Positions 33,731 through 48,042 are shown, counted from the stretch's first letter. The stretch is 64,000 nt of DNA from Branchiostoma lanceolatum (GCF_035083965.1 NC_089730.1:21034027-21098026); one strand, 5' to 3'. Numbers and translations: made by a program. The notes: generated from the sequence alone by a model not told the origin.

Positions 33731-36658
33731 AGTGTGTGTGTGTATATATGTGTGAATGAGTGTGCATGCGCGTTTCTGAGCGTGACTGTACGTGGGCGTG
33801 ACTGTATATGTGTGTGTGTGTGTGTATGTTAGCCGAGAATGCCTAGACCAAAACCTCTGCTTGGAGAATTAGGTTTTACTTACTTCGTCCTTTTTGATGC
33901 CAATCCAAGTGTCCGAATCGAAATCGAACCGTGCAAAATCCATGAGCAGATCGTGCTCGGCTTGGTCGTCCGGCATGGCGAGATGCCCGCCCTTGGTCAG
34001 ACAATGCAGCTCCGCCTGCTCGTGAGACTTCGGGTCGTGTACAAGCAGATACAGGGATGATCCGTGTGGTTCCCAGCCGTCACTCAGTAGACACGGTTGG
34101 TCCACTGTGTGGAAATGAGAATTGGACATGCGGTCAGTAACGGTCAGTAACGGCCAGTTACGGTCAGTAACGGTCAGTAACGGCCAGTAACGGTCAGTAA
34201 CGGTCAGTAACGGCCAGTAACGGTCAGCACAGCAAATAAACATGTTACAGACACGTCCGCTCCGCTTGTTCGTGAGACTTCAGTTCATCTACAAGCAGAT
34301 ACAGGGAGGATGAGCCGTACGGGGGGGATTGAGTATTCGGTCAGTAAAGGTCAGTAACGGTCAGTAACGGTCAGCGTCGACCGGTATCGACCAGTAACGG
34401 TCAGTAACGGTAAGTAACGGTTAGTAACGGTCAATTCCAGCCGTCACTTGGCATACACGGCTGGTCCACTGGAGGAGGGGGGGTGAACATTCGGTCAGTA
34501 AAGGTCAGTAACGGTCAGTAACGGTCAGTGTCGACCAGTAACGGTCAGTAACGGTAAGTAAAGGTCAGTAACGGTCAGTAACGGTCAGTATCGACCAGTA
34601 ACGGTCAGTAACGGTCAGTAACGGTCAGTATCGACCAGTAACGGTCAGTAATGGTCAGTAACGGTCAGTTACAGCCGTCACTTGGCACACACGGCTAGTC
34701 CTCTGTGGAGAAAGGGGCGATTGTACATGCAGTCAGTAATTGTCAGTAACGGTCATCACAGTCAATAAACATGGTACAGGCACGTCAGCTCCGCCTGTTC
34801 GTGAGACTTCGGTTCATCTACAAGCAGATACAGGGAGGATGAGCCGTACGAGTCCCAGCCGTCACTCAGTACACACGGCTGGTCCACTGGAGGCGGGGGG
34901 GGGGGGGGAACATTCGGTCAGGAACGGCCAGTAACGGTCAATAAAGGTTAGTAACGGTCAGCACAGCAAAAACACACTGATGCAGTTCCGCTTGTTCGTG
35001 AGACTTCGGGTCGGGTACAAGCAGATACAGGGAAGCCGTACGAGTCACAGCCGTCACTTAGTACACACGGCCTGTCCACTGTGGAGGAAGGGGGGTTGGA
35101 CATGCGGTCAGTAACGGTCAGTAACGGCCAGTAACGGTCAGTACCGGTCAGCTCTAGCACAGCAAAAACACACTGATACAGTTCCGCTTGTTCGTGGGAC
35201 TTCGGTTCTCTTACAAGCAGATACAGGGAAGCCGTACGAGTCACAGCCGTCACTCAGTACACACGGCCTGTCCACTGTGGAGGAAGAGGGGTTGGACATG
35301 CGGTCAGTAACGGTCAGTAACGGTCAGTTACGGTCAGTAACGGTCAGTACCGGTCAGCTCTAGCACAGCAAAAACACACTGATACAGTTCCGCTTCTTCG
35401 TGAGACTTCGGTTCTTCTACAAGCAGATACAGGGAGGATGTGCCGTGTGGTTCCCAGCCGTCACTCTGTACACACGGCCTGTCCACTGTGTGGAAATGAG
35501 AATTGGACATGCGGTCAGTAACGGTGAGTAACGGTGAGTAACGGTCAGCACAGCAAATAAACACGTTACAGACACGTCCGCTCCGCCTGTTTGTGAGACT
35601 TCAGTTCATCTACAAGCAGATACAGGGAGGACGAGCCGTACGGGGGGATTGAACATTCGGTCAGTAAAGGTCAGTAACGGTCAGTAACGGCCAGTAAAGG
35701 TCAGTAACGGTCAGTAACGATCAGTGACGGTCAGTAACGGTCAGTAACGGCCAGTAACGGTCAGTGACGGACAGTAACGGTCAGTGACGGTCAGTAACGG
35801 CCAGTAACGGTCAGTAACGGTCAGTAACCGTCAGTAACGATCAGTAACGGCCAGCACAGCAAATATACGCGTAACAGGCAGGTCATGGCTATTCTAGTAA
35901 TAAAGATAATTCATATTAGTAAAACCGTAAGTTCTGCTGCAGTACCATAGAAAGCTGATAGGTTATTGCAGTCGACCTTTTTTTTAAATTGTCTGTCTGA
36001 TGATGTGTAACAGAGAATAATGGAGGGTAAACGAGTATGAAATAGGAACTTGTCGTTGTCGTCGTCGACACCTGCCCACATACCAAATATCTTAAAGGAA
36101 ACCCAAGCAATATTAGGGCCCGAAAATCGGATTTTGAAAGTCAATTTATTCAGTCATTTCTATACATGATTAGTTCAAACAACATTATCAGTTATATAGC
36201 AACGTCCATTATGCAAAAATATGACGTAGTTGTGATGTGAGAACTCACTGAAAATCGTGGCCGGAGTTTTTGTAGGCTCGTGAAACTAAGGGGATCATCG
36301 TACAGCACGATTTTGCGCGGTTTTAAAATGCTCAGTATAAAGTTATTACGCAAATGTGCTAAACAATGTTAGTAGATGTCACTACCATAAAGATTTTAGC
36401 ATTTTTTTATTTCAATTTTTTTTTTGCCCTGATATTGCTTTGGTTTCCTTTAAGGATGCATTCGCAACTTTTCGAGTTATGCTCACACAAACACACAGAC
36501 GACGCAAACACAACCCTTTTTGGTGACGGTAATGAATCTGAGATATGTTAGCAACACTTACTGCCCATAGTCTCGGTCACGGTCTCAGTCACGTTTTGAC
36601 CAGCTGTCCCGCACAGAAGGAAGCAAAGCAGCGCGTGTAGAGCCAACACAGGCAGCAT
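25545..36658 (-). CDS. C-type lectin domain fused to Cys-loop ligand-gated ion channel, 14 exons
   Basis: Exons, high to low: 36658-36562, 34104-33884, 32767-32605, 32227-32080, 31616-31528, 31187-31132, 30731-30603, 30156-30038, 29321-29239, 28694-28548, 28114-27962, 27171-26948, 26373-26260, 25835-25545. All have GT-AG borders and all phases agree; the joined frame is 2,034 nt (677 aa). Order: signal peptide (MLPVLALHALLCFLLCGTAG), C-type lectin domain about 35-160 with EPN at 128-130 and closing FICEC, Thr/Pro linker about 163-200, Cys-loop receptor ligand domain (W.E..L, YDK.., VEYNIAWIDERL, SLLWSP), the signature Cys-loop C348-x13-C362 with YPFDDQEC, an 8-Cys exon (about 418-469), M1 (about 486-508), M2 (RVSLGVSALLTL), M3 (exon 13), a short loop and M4 (LDRAARVLIPG...). 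M2 lacks the -1' Glu of cation channels and M1 reads VVVLSWM, so it is nearer the anion (Gly/GABA) branch. Ligand unknown. Confidence 0.85.
26486..26670. mobile_element. MITE with TIR GGGTCACATTTC(T)AAACCGGGG
   Basis: GGGTCACATTTCTAAACCGG(GG) and (CC)CCGGTTTGGAAATGTGACCC are near-perfect inverted ends 185 bp apart. In intron 12 of the lectin-channel gene; non-coding. Confidence 0.75.
27275..27460 (-). mobile_element. Dispersed non-autonomous element (partner of 11680-11950)
   Basis: Reverse-complement similarity to 11680-11950 over AAATAGTAGAAATTGGCCAA, AAGGGAGTCGGCTACGGAGA, CTATAGCCGA and TAGTCTGGTAGAGAC. In the intron between the Cys-rich exon and the M1-M2 exon. Flanking bits (27085-27170 and 27236-27290; 27445-27520) repeat words of exon 12 such as ACCACCATGAGCGT(A/C)GG and GAACGTCC. 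Confidence 0.55.
27765..27870 (+). mobile_element. Retroelement 3'-end-like dispersed repeat
   Basis: TAAGTTGCCATACACTGTAC...TACAATTGTCGCGCAATAAAG(T) closely resembles 39205-39297 (TGTTGCCATACTTTGTACCT...CAATAGTCGCGCAATAAAG(T)). Shared AATAAA-bearing 3' ends suggest a retroposed family. No ORF survives. Confidence 0.5.
28135..28265. repeat. Interspersed repeat 'AGACATCC..GAAACAGTCAG'
   Basis: GATGAAGGTTAGACATCC...TACTCAAGCAG(T/C)TGGAT...GAAACAGTCAG...TTTCAGACAGCATCCGC recurs at 36945-37065 and inverted at 56100-56190. Moderately conserved; the class is unknown. Confidence 0.6.
29403..29568. mobile_element. Short TIR element
   Basis: AATGTTAAACTTTCTTCCAA(CACTAAGGTATTCACGGA) at the left is the inverted partner of TCCGTGAATACCTTAGTGTT(GGAAGAACGTTTAGCAT) at the right. 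Inner sequence is non-coding. In intron 8 of the lectin-channel gene. Confidence 0.75.
29640..30012. repeat. TGACGTCA-bearing minisatellites (two arrays) in lectin-channel intron 8
   Basis: At 29640-29718 four units of about 20 bp (TGACGTCACGTGTTGTAG); at 29933-30012 five exact 13-bp units (TATGACGTCACC), with related TGACGTCACC and TTACGTCACC at 29873-29897. Each unit contains a full palindromic CRE-like site TGACGTCA. Confidence 0.85.
30165..30195 (+). repeat. (GGAT)n microsatellite
   Basis: GATGGATGGACGGATGGATGGATGGATGG adjoining the exon 8 acceptor of the lectin-channel gene. Confidence 0.85.
31310..31520. repeat. TGACGTCACGTGTTGTAG minisatellite in lectin-channel intron 5
   Basis: About ten irregular 15-22-bp units of GTGACGTCACGTGTTGTAG or degenerate forms immediately downstream (minus strand) of exon 5. 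Most contain TGACGTCA and several ACGTGT E-box-like steps. Same unit as in intron 8. Confidence 0.85.
32398..32418. repeat. Poly-C run
   Basis: Nineteen or so consecutive C residues directly before a LINE 3' end; the length may be unreliable in assembly. Confidence 0.7.
32419..32570 (+). mobile_element. LINE reverse-transcriptase 3' end fragment
   Basis: Plus-strand translation gives FYQATSLWNTLSTDTRA...ASFKMKLWDCLGDP then stop. This is the characteristic C-terminal 'WN.LP...SFK..L' end of non-LTR retrotransposon ORF2. It is 5'-truncated and inserted antisense in intron 3 of the lectin-channel gene. Confidence 0.65.
32818..33560 (-). repeat. Six extra copies of lectin exon-3 acceptor boundary
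   Basis: Upstream (minus strand) of real exon 3, the block of acceptor TTTGTGTTCCAG plus the first 60 or so coding bases (GATGCAGGCTTTTACAGACA... encoding DAGFYRHCNNG(T)EPY(K)AWCCV) recurs six times. Acceptors lie near 32930, 33050, 33175, 33300, 33425 and 33545, about 122-127 bp apart. Each copy then diverges from the true exon into KEPTTTHTLT and CA-rich sequence, so it lacks the EPN and closing cysteines. The copies are flanked by (TG)n at 32815-32851. Confidence 0.9.
33570..33830 (+). repeat. (TG)n/(CGTG)n microsatellite
   Basis: Long TGTGTG, GCGTGCGTG and CGCGCG alternating purine-pyrimidine tract, Z-DNA-prone, between lectin exon 2 and the exon-3 copies. Open frames within it are artefacts. 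Confidence 0.9.
34105..35860 (-). repeat. Intron-1 array: GGTCAGTAAC decamers interleaved with copies of lectin exon-2 acceptor
   Basis: About a hundred 10-bp units (plus strand GGTCAGTAAC, minus strand GTTACTGACC), with variants GGCCAGTAAC and GGTCAGTAAA, alternate with about eight partial copies of the exon-2 start (minus strand TGGACCAGCCGTGT...GAGTGACGGCTG...CTGTATCTGCTTGTA). Copies lie near 34255-34320, 34435-34472, 34668-34705, 34765-34890, 34975-35090, 35165-35285, 35385-35490 and 35570-35650. Most keep the CCACAG or CTCCAG acceptor. The genuine exon begins at 34104. Confidence 0.9.
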
Positions 36659-36905
36659 GTTGTTCCCCGATCCTGTTGTACGACAATTTTGAAATCATGA
36701 CTTGCTGCAACGCTATTTTCTGCGTAACGAGGAATTACTCAATAACGCTTAACGCTGCATTCAGGATGACAAATAAGGCGCTACGTAGAATTGAAACGTC
36801 CAGTAACGCTTCACGATTAATATATCGACAATGCTTAACGTTGAATTAGAGCGGGTCGGGTACGATTAACGGTGACTTAAATAGCGCATAACGCTTAACG
36901 GAAAA
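36659..36905 (-). promoter_or_regulatory. Putative 5' region of the lectin-channel gene with TAACGCTTA repeats
   Basis: Immediately upstream of the signal-peptide ATG are irregular repeats of (A)TAACGCTTAACG and ACGATTAA between about 36715 and 36900. No TATA box is convincing. An additional 5' UTR exon cannot be excluded. Assignment as promoter is by position only. Confidence 0.3.
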
Positions 36906-36944
36906 GGGCATGCAGGCCCTCTGGTACCTACGATTGTCACGATC

Positions 36945-39900
36945 GTCGATGGAGGTTAGACATCCAGGTATATGATACGCCACACGACAGGTACTCAAGC
37001 AGCTGGATAAAATTTCAAACAGTCAGGCGTTTCAGACAGCATCCGCCGTCTGTCGTCAGTGACTGAAGGGACGAACTGGAGAACCAGGTTTTATACCCCT
37101 GATTGTCACGATCATACAGCGTTATGAGGCGGGCATCTGGGAAAGGTGGTATTCAAGATGGCGTCACTGTTACAGGCGACGTCTTTCCGTCGAATTTGTT
37201 GATAGCCAGAGAGTCGCCGAATTTCAAAAATCGTCAGAGTCTCGAACACAATTTTCTCATGAAAATCTACCCTGTCACATTGGACGGGACTCGATGACCT
37301 GCGAACACCGTCTGATCTCTAAAAAATCGCACGATGATCGAGGGAACATTAGCAGTATTCCTGTCGGGCGAAAAGAGTAGGGGTCCTTCCCGGTGTGAGC
37401 GGTTGAAAACCCGCAGTCCTATGGCCGCACATGGGGCAATCGTCGTATTGAGGTCACCTGAGTTAGCGCCTCTCGGACTGCGAAGTGAGAGTAGTGGGCC
37501 TCCTAATAACAAAATGTTTTTTAGAGACTCACAGACTCGTCGAGCTATAGACCGATCCTGTCGAACACCAGATCGAACGTATAGAACCCCCTAAGAATCC
37601 CGAGTTCGAAATAGAAGAGGGGGCGTGGCTTTGGGATTGAGCTATTGTCCTTTTTCTGTGACGCAGGCTTAAATAATTGATAAGTTTCTGCATGGGAGGG
37701 GCACTAAGTACGCTTTACGCTAAATCAAGCCGAAGGCCGGCTTTCTTTTAAGCTTTACGATAATGGAGAATCCTCTTAACGCCACCTCACCCCGACTGAT
37801 GTGACGGCTAACAATTTTCCCTACAGGTGGCGGGAAAACCAAAATGGCACAAGAGTGCCTACGCAAAAAAAAGAAAATAGTTTTGACCCTGCAGCTGACA
37901 GATAAAAGTGTATCTTTTTTGTCGTGGTGTTTCCAAACGATTTACTCCAAACAAACAATGTTTGCGGTATATTACATAAGACGCAATCGCATGCATCGTA
38001 CTATAAAACGTATCTGTTTTTCACATTCACGAAGTGAGTAGATTATAGGTTTTGTTTGATATTGTATACAAAATATGTATTTGTAAACTACTAATCTAGT
38101 TGTCACCTGTACTTTAGAGTATATACGTACAATAAAAGTCTTCATTCATGCATTCGGTATATCTCTGTTGTCGGATTTTTACTAAGGCTATGACAGAATC
38201 GACCATATTAAAGCAAGAATGTAAAATCTTTTCCGTCACAGAACAGCTGGATTTTGCACCACACATCCACCATACCCAAAATGCTCCTAATTTGTCCTAC
38301 GATATGTGACCGGGCAAGCCAGGGGAATCTTCCCCGGTACAATGAACCTGTGAATACTGTACAGTGCGCCTGCCTTCTCTGTCGCGACCAGTGGACGAAT
38401 CACCTCCACTTTCACAGGGCTATAACCAGCTGCCTGTATGATCGCTGGTGTGCTGTGATGTAACTTCCAGTTGAACAGACCAGTAGACAATCAGAACTCA
38501 ACAGAAACAATGTTTTTCTGCTGCCCAGGCTTACAGGGTTCGTCATAAAAGAAGAAGAAGCGAGAAGAGGCCAAATTAACGTAATCATTAGACTAGTGCT
38601 AACTTATCATTGTATATTATATGTATGTACAGTGTATCTGCAAACTGTGATGTTTTCTGTTGTGACCTGTACTGAACCCAGGGGCATGTGTGTGCAATAG
38701 AGGTCTTTATTCAATAAACGCATCTAAGAGGGGCGTGGCCAACTTTTCCAGGCCGATTGAGCATTTGAAGGCTTCAATGTGATTCGCATACTCAAAATTA
38801 TTCATACCTATTCTAAGTCATTGTGACGCTATAAACGGCACTTAGAGACCTGATGACAACAGTACGTGAATGGATAGGAAACAAAGACTGTTGTAACAAG
38901 AAATGCTTTTAAAAAAAGCTGGCCACGCAACCATTAGATAATGGTGAGGATGAAATGGTGGCTGTTCGTGTAATGACTTGTATAGGCTTCGTTACGCCCT
39001 GCCCTCGATACCCCCATCGATCGTCACATATCAATGCCACAGATAGATTTGACTATATATTTAAATGCAACAGCTCATACAGTGTTAAAATAGGCAAATA
39101 TATAAAAGATTGCTTTGTTATTAGAAAAAAGAATAATGATACTCAAAATTAGCCCAACTTGTATAATGTAAAACCTAAGATAGTCATTTTGTTGTAGTGA
39201 ATAGTTTTATTCCATACTTATGTCTTGTTCTATGTTTACTGTTGTTGCCATACTTTGTACCTGCTACAATAGTCGCGCAATAAAGTTCTTCTTAAGTTCT
39301 TCTATGAATATCTTACATGAAAACCGTCACAATTTTTGCCGCCCTATCCTTTTCTGCATAAAAGCTAATGGCCACACTATTGTCTTATGTATTTCATCAG
39401 TCGAAGTAAAAATCAAACCTTCTCGGATGTCGTTTAGATTGCCAATAGGAATCGGTTTATCAGTAGTCTGTGCATACACATTTACCAACTATAGTCAGCC
39501 ATTCAATAGCAATATGGCGAAATGCGATCGTCTGGCCTTGCAACGCCCTCTGGCGAGGCTCAGCCTGTCTGCAGCTCGGACGAAAAGGAAGGGTGGACAG
39601 AAGGAAGGACATCTGAGACCCGGCAAAAAGTGAACCATACTTAGATGAAAATAGAATTACTTTTGAAGCAAAGCAAGATGTTGCGTGGCCAACTTGTCCA
39701 GGCCTATAGAGCCTTTGGTATGATTTGCACACTCAAAATTCATTGTGACGCTACAAACTGGCAGTTAGAAACCGGACGACACGTGAATGGATTAAGGGAT
39801 AGGGAACGAAGAGTGAAGCAGTGAAGCATATTCAGGTGAAATATATAACTATTTTTGTTGCAGAGCAAGATGCTTTATTAGACAAAAAAATGGATTATTC

Positions 39901-40440
39901 TGCTAAGTTTCAAACAATATGCATGCGTATTTTGGTTGGCTTGTATCACATGTTTAACTAAAACAGGTTAAGACACAAAGAATACAATAAACGGAGCTCA
40001 AACAGACAACGTTAACACACTGAACTCAAAGCAACAACCATCATCGAGTTGTACACCTCTAATGACTGGCAGGAGGTACAGGATTTTCATGATCATGATT
40101 TTCATTATTCAATAAAACTGAATTGAATATAATTATATAACAGTAGAATCGGATTGCACATTATGAAATTCTGGCACCACAAATTTCAGCGCAATCTTGT
40201 GTACTACTGAACAAATCTATAACATTCTTGATATTTAAAAAAAAAAAGGCATTCTATACTTCACTTCTTTGCTGCTGAGGTTATCTAAGGTACTAATATG
40301 TGCCCCGTTTAATAGAACGGGCTGTCCAAAAATACTCTTTATTGTAAATTTACGTTCAGATTATCTCTTCTTCTATCACAATATCACAAGTAGCTGCATT
40401 ACAATGTTATTTGACTTTTGAGTAAAACGATGTTATAGAT
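36945..40440. other. Intergenic between lectin-channel and NTMT1; dispersed repeats only
   Basis: Contains the interspersed repeat at 36945-37065, a segment repeated 945 bp apart (38735-38900 and 39680-39850, GTGGCCAACTT(T/G)TCCAGGCC...CATTGTGACGCTA(T/C)AAAC), retroelement-like 3' ends with AATAAA near 38130, 38700 and 39280, and no ORF I can connect to a family. A 137-codon frame at 39220-39633 has no visible domain. Confidence 0.5.
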
Positions 40441-40509
40441 CACTGTCATGTGATTAAAAGTAGAAAGTCCTTCTGTCTAAAGGTAGAAAGTCCCCTCCTT
40501 GAACCTAGC

Positions 40510-40870
40510 AAGATGCTGTAAAAGTGAAAGTAATATCACTGCAAGACAATCTTCTGCACTTTAAATAATTATATAGGAAAGTCTGTTTTGTCTTAAAGAT
40601 GTCTTGATGATTCTTGAAAAATCTCACTGCAGGACCATCACTCACTTTTTCTTGAAGATCTTCTGATAATTCTTATGAAAATATGTGGAGCAATGCAAGA
40701 TCATCATCTTAAGAATAAATACGTCTTTAGGAAAGTTCCTTAAGCTTCAGTTTGTGTCCTCCTAGTAAGATGCTGTACATGTAAAAGTGAAAGTAAAATC
40801 ACTGTAGGACCATCATCTGCACTTTGAACAGTTCCCTGGGAAAGTCTTTCTTCTCAAAGATGTCTTGATG
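40510..40870 (-). repeat. Copies of NTMT1 coding end and 3' UTR
   Basis: On the minus strand, the true end (CTTGCAGTGATC..., stop at 41126-41124) and its 3' flank CTCACTTTTA recur at about 40765-40870, where the copy still reads KDFPRELFKVQMMVLQ and stop, at about 40510-40600 (FKVQKIVLQ and stop), and more decayed at about 40620-40740. The order on the minus strand is gene end then copies. Confidence 0.75.
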
Positions 40871-41123
40871 ATTCTTGAAAAAAAAATTGAAAAAAAATTG
40901 AGTACACTATTGTAAGTTCCCAAAGAGTTGAAAAAAACTACATACTGTACAATTCACTGCAACTTAAAATGGCTGCGTTTTTGATCAAATATGCTTTCAC
41001 TCTCTCTTGTACCTTTTGGTGGTCATTAAGTGCCACCATTTTACACTGGACTATCATTTAAACTTTTAGAGTCCATCTGAGATTCCTCCTTGTATATAAG
41101 ATTCTATAAAAGTGAGAGTAAGA

Positions 41124-45557
<4,434 letters not shown>

Positions 45558-45599
45558 CTAAAGTCCACAGGGGGGTTAGAGTTGGGGGGGTCTAGATCT

Positions 45600-46015
45600 G
45601 CAGATGGAATGAAGGAATGAATGAATGGATGGATGGAAGATTACTATGAGAGAAGAAATGTCAAGACTAAACATGATGGCAAAAACTGTAGAACTAGAAC
45701 TGCATGTCCGGGTGGTGATCCATGGAGGACATCTAAAGCACAGGGGAGAGTTACAGCAGGAGGGGTCTAGATCTGGAAATGTAACGAATGAAGGAATGAA
45801 TGGACAATGGATGAGCGATTGATCTCTTTTCAGTAGATCTCCGCGTCTCTGTAGAACTGAGTGTCTGGATAGTTATCCATGGAGGACATCTAAAGCCCAG
45901 GGGAGAGTTACAGCAGGAGGGGTCTAGATCTGGAGATGGAATGAATGAATGAATGAATGAAGGAAGGAATGAATGAATGAATGAATGAAGGAATGAATGA
46001 ATGGAGGCTTACAGC
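45600..46015. repeat. (GAAT)n tract with two copies of NTMT1 exon-1 start
   Basis: Plus-strand ATGAATGAATGAAGGAATGA tracts surround two copies of the exon-1 5' edge. At 45707-45740 and 45826-45895 the minus strand reads (C)TTTAG then ATGTCCTCCATGGAT, as in the real exon. The larger copy reads MSSMDNYPDTQFYRDAEIY and then hits a stop. Confidence 0.8.
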
Positions 46016-46155
46016 AAAAATCTCTCTAACTAACTAAGACGGAAGAAGAATGTCAACTATGCATATGCATGATCATGATGTACAAGACAAAAACTGTAGA
46101 AAGTCTATAATATACTAGAACACATGGACGTCCTATACTGACAGCCACCTGGCTG

Positions 46156-46343
46156 AATAAGCCCATTCCCGGATCCGATTACGCATGTGCAGTGTCAAAG
46201 GTGAAGGCCCTGGTTTGTAAACAGTGCTCGTCTCGACATTGTTTAGATTTGCATAACAACGCCCCGACGGGTTTTGTTCATGTCTCGGGGGCCTTCACCT
46301 TTGACACTGCACATGCATGGTCGCAACCGCGAATGGGCTTATA
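46156..46343. mobile_element. MITE, GCATGTGCAGTGTCAAAGG family, copy 1
   Basis: Outer AATAAGCCCATTC / GAATGGGCTTAT and inner GCATGTGCAGTGTCAAAGGT / ACCTTTGACACTGCACATGC are inverted. Non-coding. Confidence 0.8.
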
Positions 46344-46528
46344 GGCTAGTTCGGAGTTGCTACTACGCATGTGCAGTGTCAAAGGGGAAGGCCCCCGCGA
46401 CGGAAACAAGACCCGTCTGGGCGTTGTTATGCAAATTGAGATAATGTCGAGGCGGGCACTGTTTACAAGCCGGGGGCCTTCACCTTTGACACTGCACATG
46501 CGTAGTAGCAACCCCAAACTAGCTTATT
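46341..46528. mobile_element. MITE, same family, copy 2 (adjacent)
   Basis: TAGTTCGGAGTTGCTACTAC(GCATGTGCAGTG) at the left mirrors (CACTGCACATGC)GTAGTAGCAACCCCAAACTA at the right. It abuts copy 1, giving a tandem pair of palindromes. A third, diverged member lies at 48564-48778. Confidence 0.8.
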
Positions 46529-46989
46529 GTATGACATGCAACTTGTTGCCTATGAACTTACAGTTACACTTCATGTTAGCATAGACCAGCATGATTATAA
46601 ATAACATACCAGCATTACACATTAAACAACTCTAGTCCAAAACTTGCACCCCCCAGGTTTTATTAAAAAGGAGCACTAGTATAAAGTGTTCCCTTCCTGA
46701 CAATACCTGTAGTTTGGGGAGCCCCGGAGGGACTGGCCACTGAAATAGCTCCCTAAGGCTCAGGCAGCACGAGCCAAATTTGGAGAACATAGTTATTTAT
46801 AACAACATGCAGTTCAGGACTAAAAATGATTTGTAGACACAAACACAGGGTACCTTTTATGAATTTCCTGCTTAAGAAATATCTGCATAATATCTAGACC
46901 TTACGATATGGAAACTACAAAGTTCCTGAATTCCTGCAATCATGATTAGACTGGCTGTACTAGTCTAACTGCAGCAGCACGTAACGTGA

Positions 46990-47400
46990 TAGAACAGCTG
47001 TTCAGGCACATGGCACCGCCGCCCCCCTCCCCCTCCGACAATCTCCAATCTCAGCTCGAGCCAAACCTTCTTTTTCTCATCAAACGTGCGAAAACTACGA
47101 GAATGAACAAGCTGAACATATTCGTTAAGGGAAATGTTCACCAACAGAAAGCTAAAACGACATTTCTAAGCTCAAAACTCACCGTGAACGTTTGTAATCG
47201 TTCCCGACTCTCCGTACTGTCAGTAGTAGTGTCGTTCCCAGGTTGTGATTGACCAGAGTGCCCTGAGTTCGAGATGGAGGTGAAAGTTCGTTAGGTCAGA
47301 GGTCACTAAAATGGCGGGTAAACAGTGAAAGTGAAACTTCTTCTTGTTGGTTCCGTTGCGATTTCTACGTACCAAAGGCGGCTTGAAAGGTACGGATATT
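46990..47400. promoter_or_regulatory. Putative shared divergent promoter of NTMT1 and CMTR2
   Basis: The two genes are transcribed away from each other, from start codons at 45557 (minus) and 48258 (plus). A donor-like GTGAGT on the minus strand at about 47178-47183 could end an NTMT1 5' UTR exon, and a plus-strand GGTACGG near 47390 could end a CMTR2 5' UTR exon. This placement is inferred from position and donor-like words only. Confidence 0.35.
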
Positions 47401-47855
47401 ATGTTGTTATTATTACATAATAGGGAAATGTATATCTGAGACTGCGTGTTGTTTTTTGTATCCATAATCGCTGTTTTTTGTTTAGTCAGGTAACGGTAAC
47501 GTGAGTACCTTGCTATGCGTTAGAAATGTTGTTGTTTACTCCCACTATGTATAAAATTGTAACGTTATGTCCAAGGCACCACTATATGTTAATGCAGTGC
47601 AAGTTACTGAGCCTTTCTACCCTGAATAAAGGGAACAGAAATGATAAGTCATTCATATTGTACATTTTGTAAATATGTGTATTTGCCAACACAAGCAAGA
47701 AGTTGCCTTCTACACCGAGACGTCCTAAAGGTATCCTAAAGGTATTTTTGATGTCATTTGATGTCCTTCCTGACACACTCCACCAAGGATTAACCTGGTC
47801 TACCACGACCTCTGTGGCCTGTATTTAAAGTTGGTATGATGTTGATGCAACCACT

Positions 47856-48008
47856 ACCCTGGACAGCCAGAGATACCTGCAGGGCCGCCGGAAAGCGACA
47901 CCATCTGGCCGACAGTTAAATAGCCAAGGGAGTTGCATTGCCCTGCTTTGGGCTATTCAACTCCTTTTGGGGGGCAAGTCCCTGCAGGTATCTCTGGCTG
48001 TCCAGGGT
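47856..48008. mobile_element. MITE with perfect 29-bp TIRs
   Basis: ACCCTGGACAGCCAGAGATA(CCTGCAGGG) at 47856-47884 is the exact reverse complement of 47980-48008. Total 153 bp; the inner sequence includes a second imperfect palindrome (AATAGCC...GGGCTATT). Perfect ends suggest recent insertion in the CMTR2 5' region. Confidence 0.85.
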
Positions 48009-48042
48009 AATATTGCAGCCGCTGGCTCCTTCAACATATTGC

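Noticed and set aside
32542-33767. Long minus and plus frames of Cys/His/Thr-rich protein
   Set aside because: They read through (TG)n microsatellites and repeated exon-3 starts; real coding is limited to exon 3 at 32767-32605.
34105-35860. CRISPR-like or telomere-like array
   Set aside because: Units are 10 bp with no spacers and lie in an intron of a eukaryotic gene, interleaved with copies of that gene's own exon edge.
25545-36658. Two neighbouring genes, a lectin and a channel
   Set aside because: Exon phases are continuous from the signal peptide through M4, the lectin part has no stop, and the channel part has no start or signal peptide of its own. RNA evidence is still needed.
39220-39633. 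137-codon plus-strand ORF
   Set aside because: Starts inside a retroelement-like 3' end and shows no recognisable domain or codon bias.
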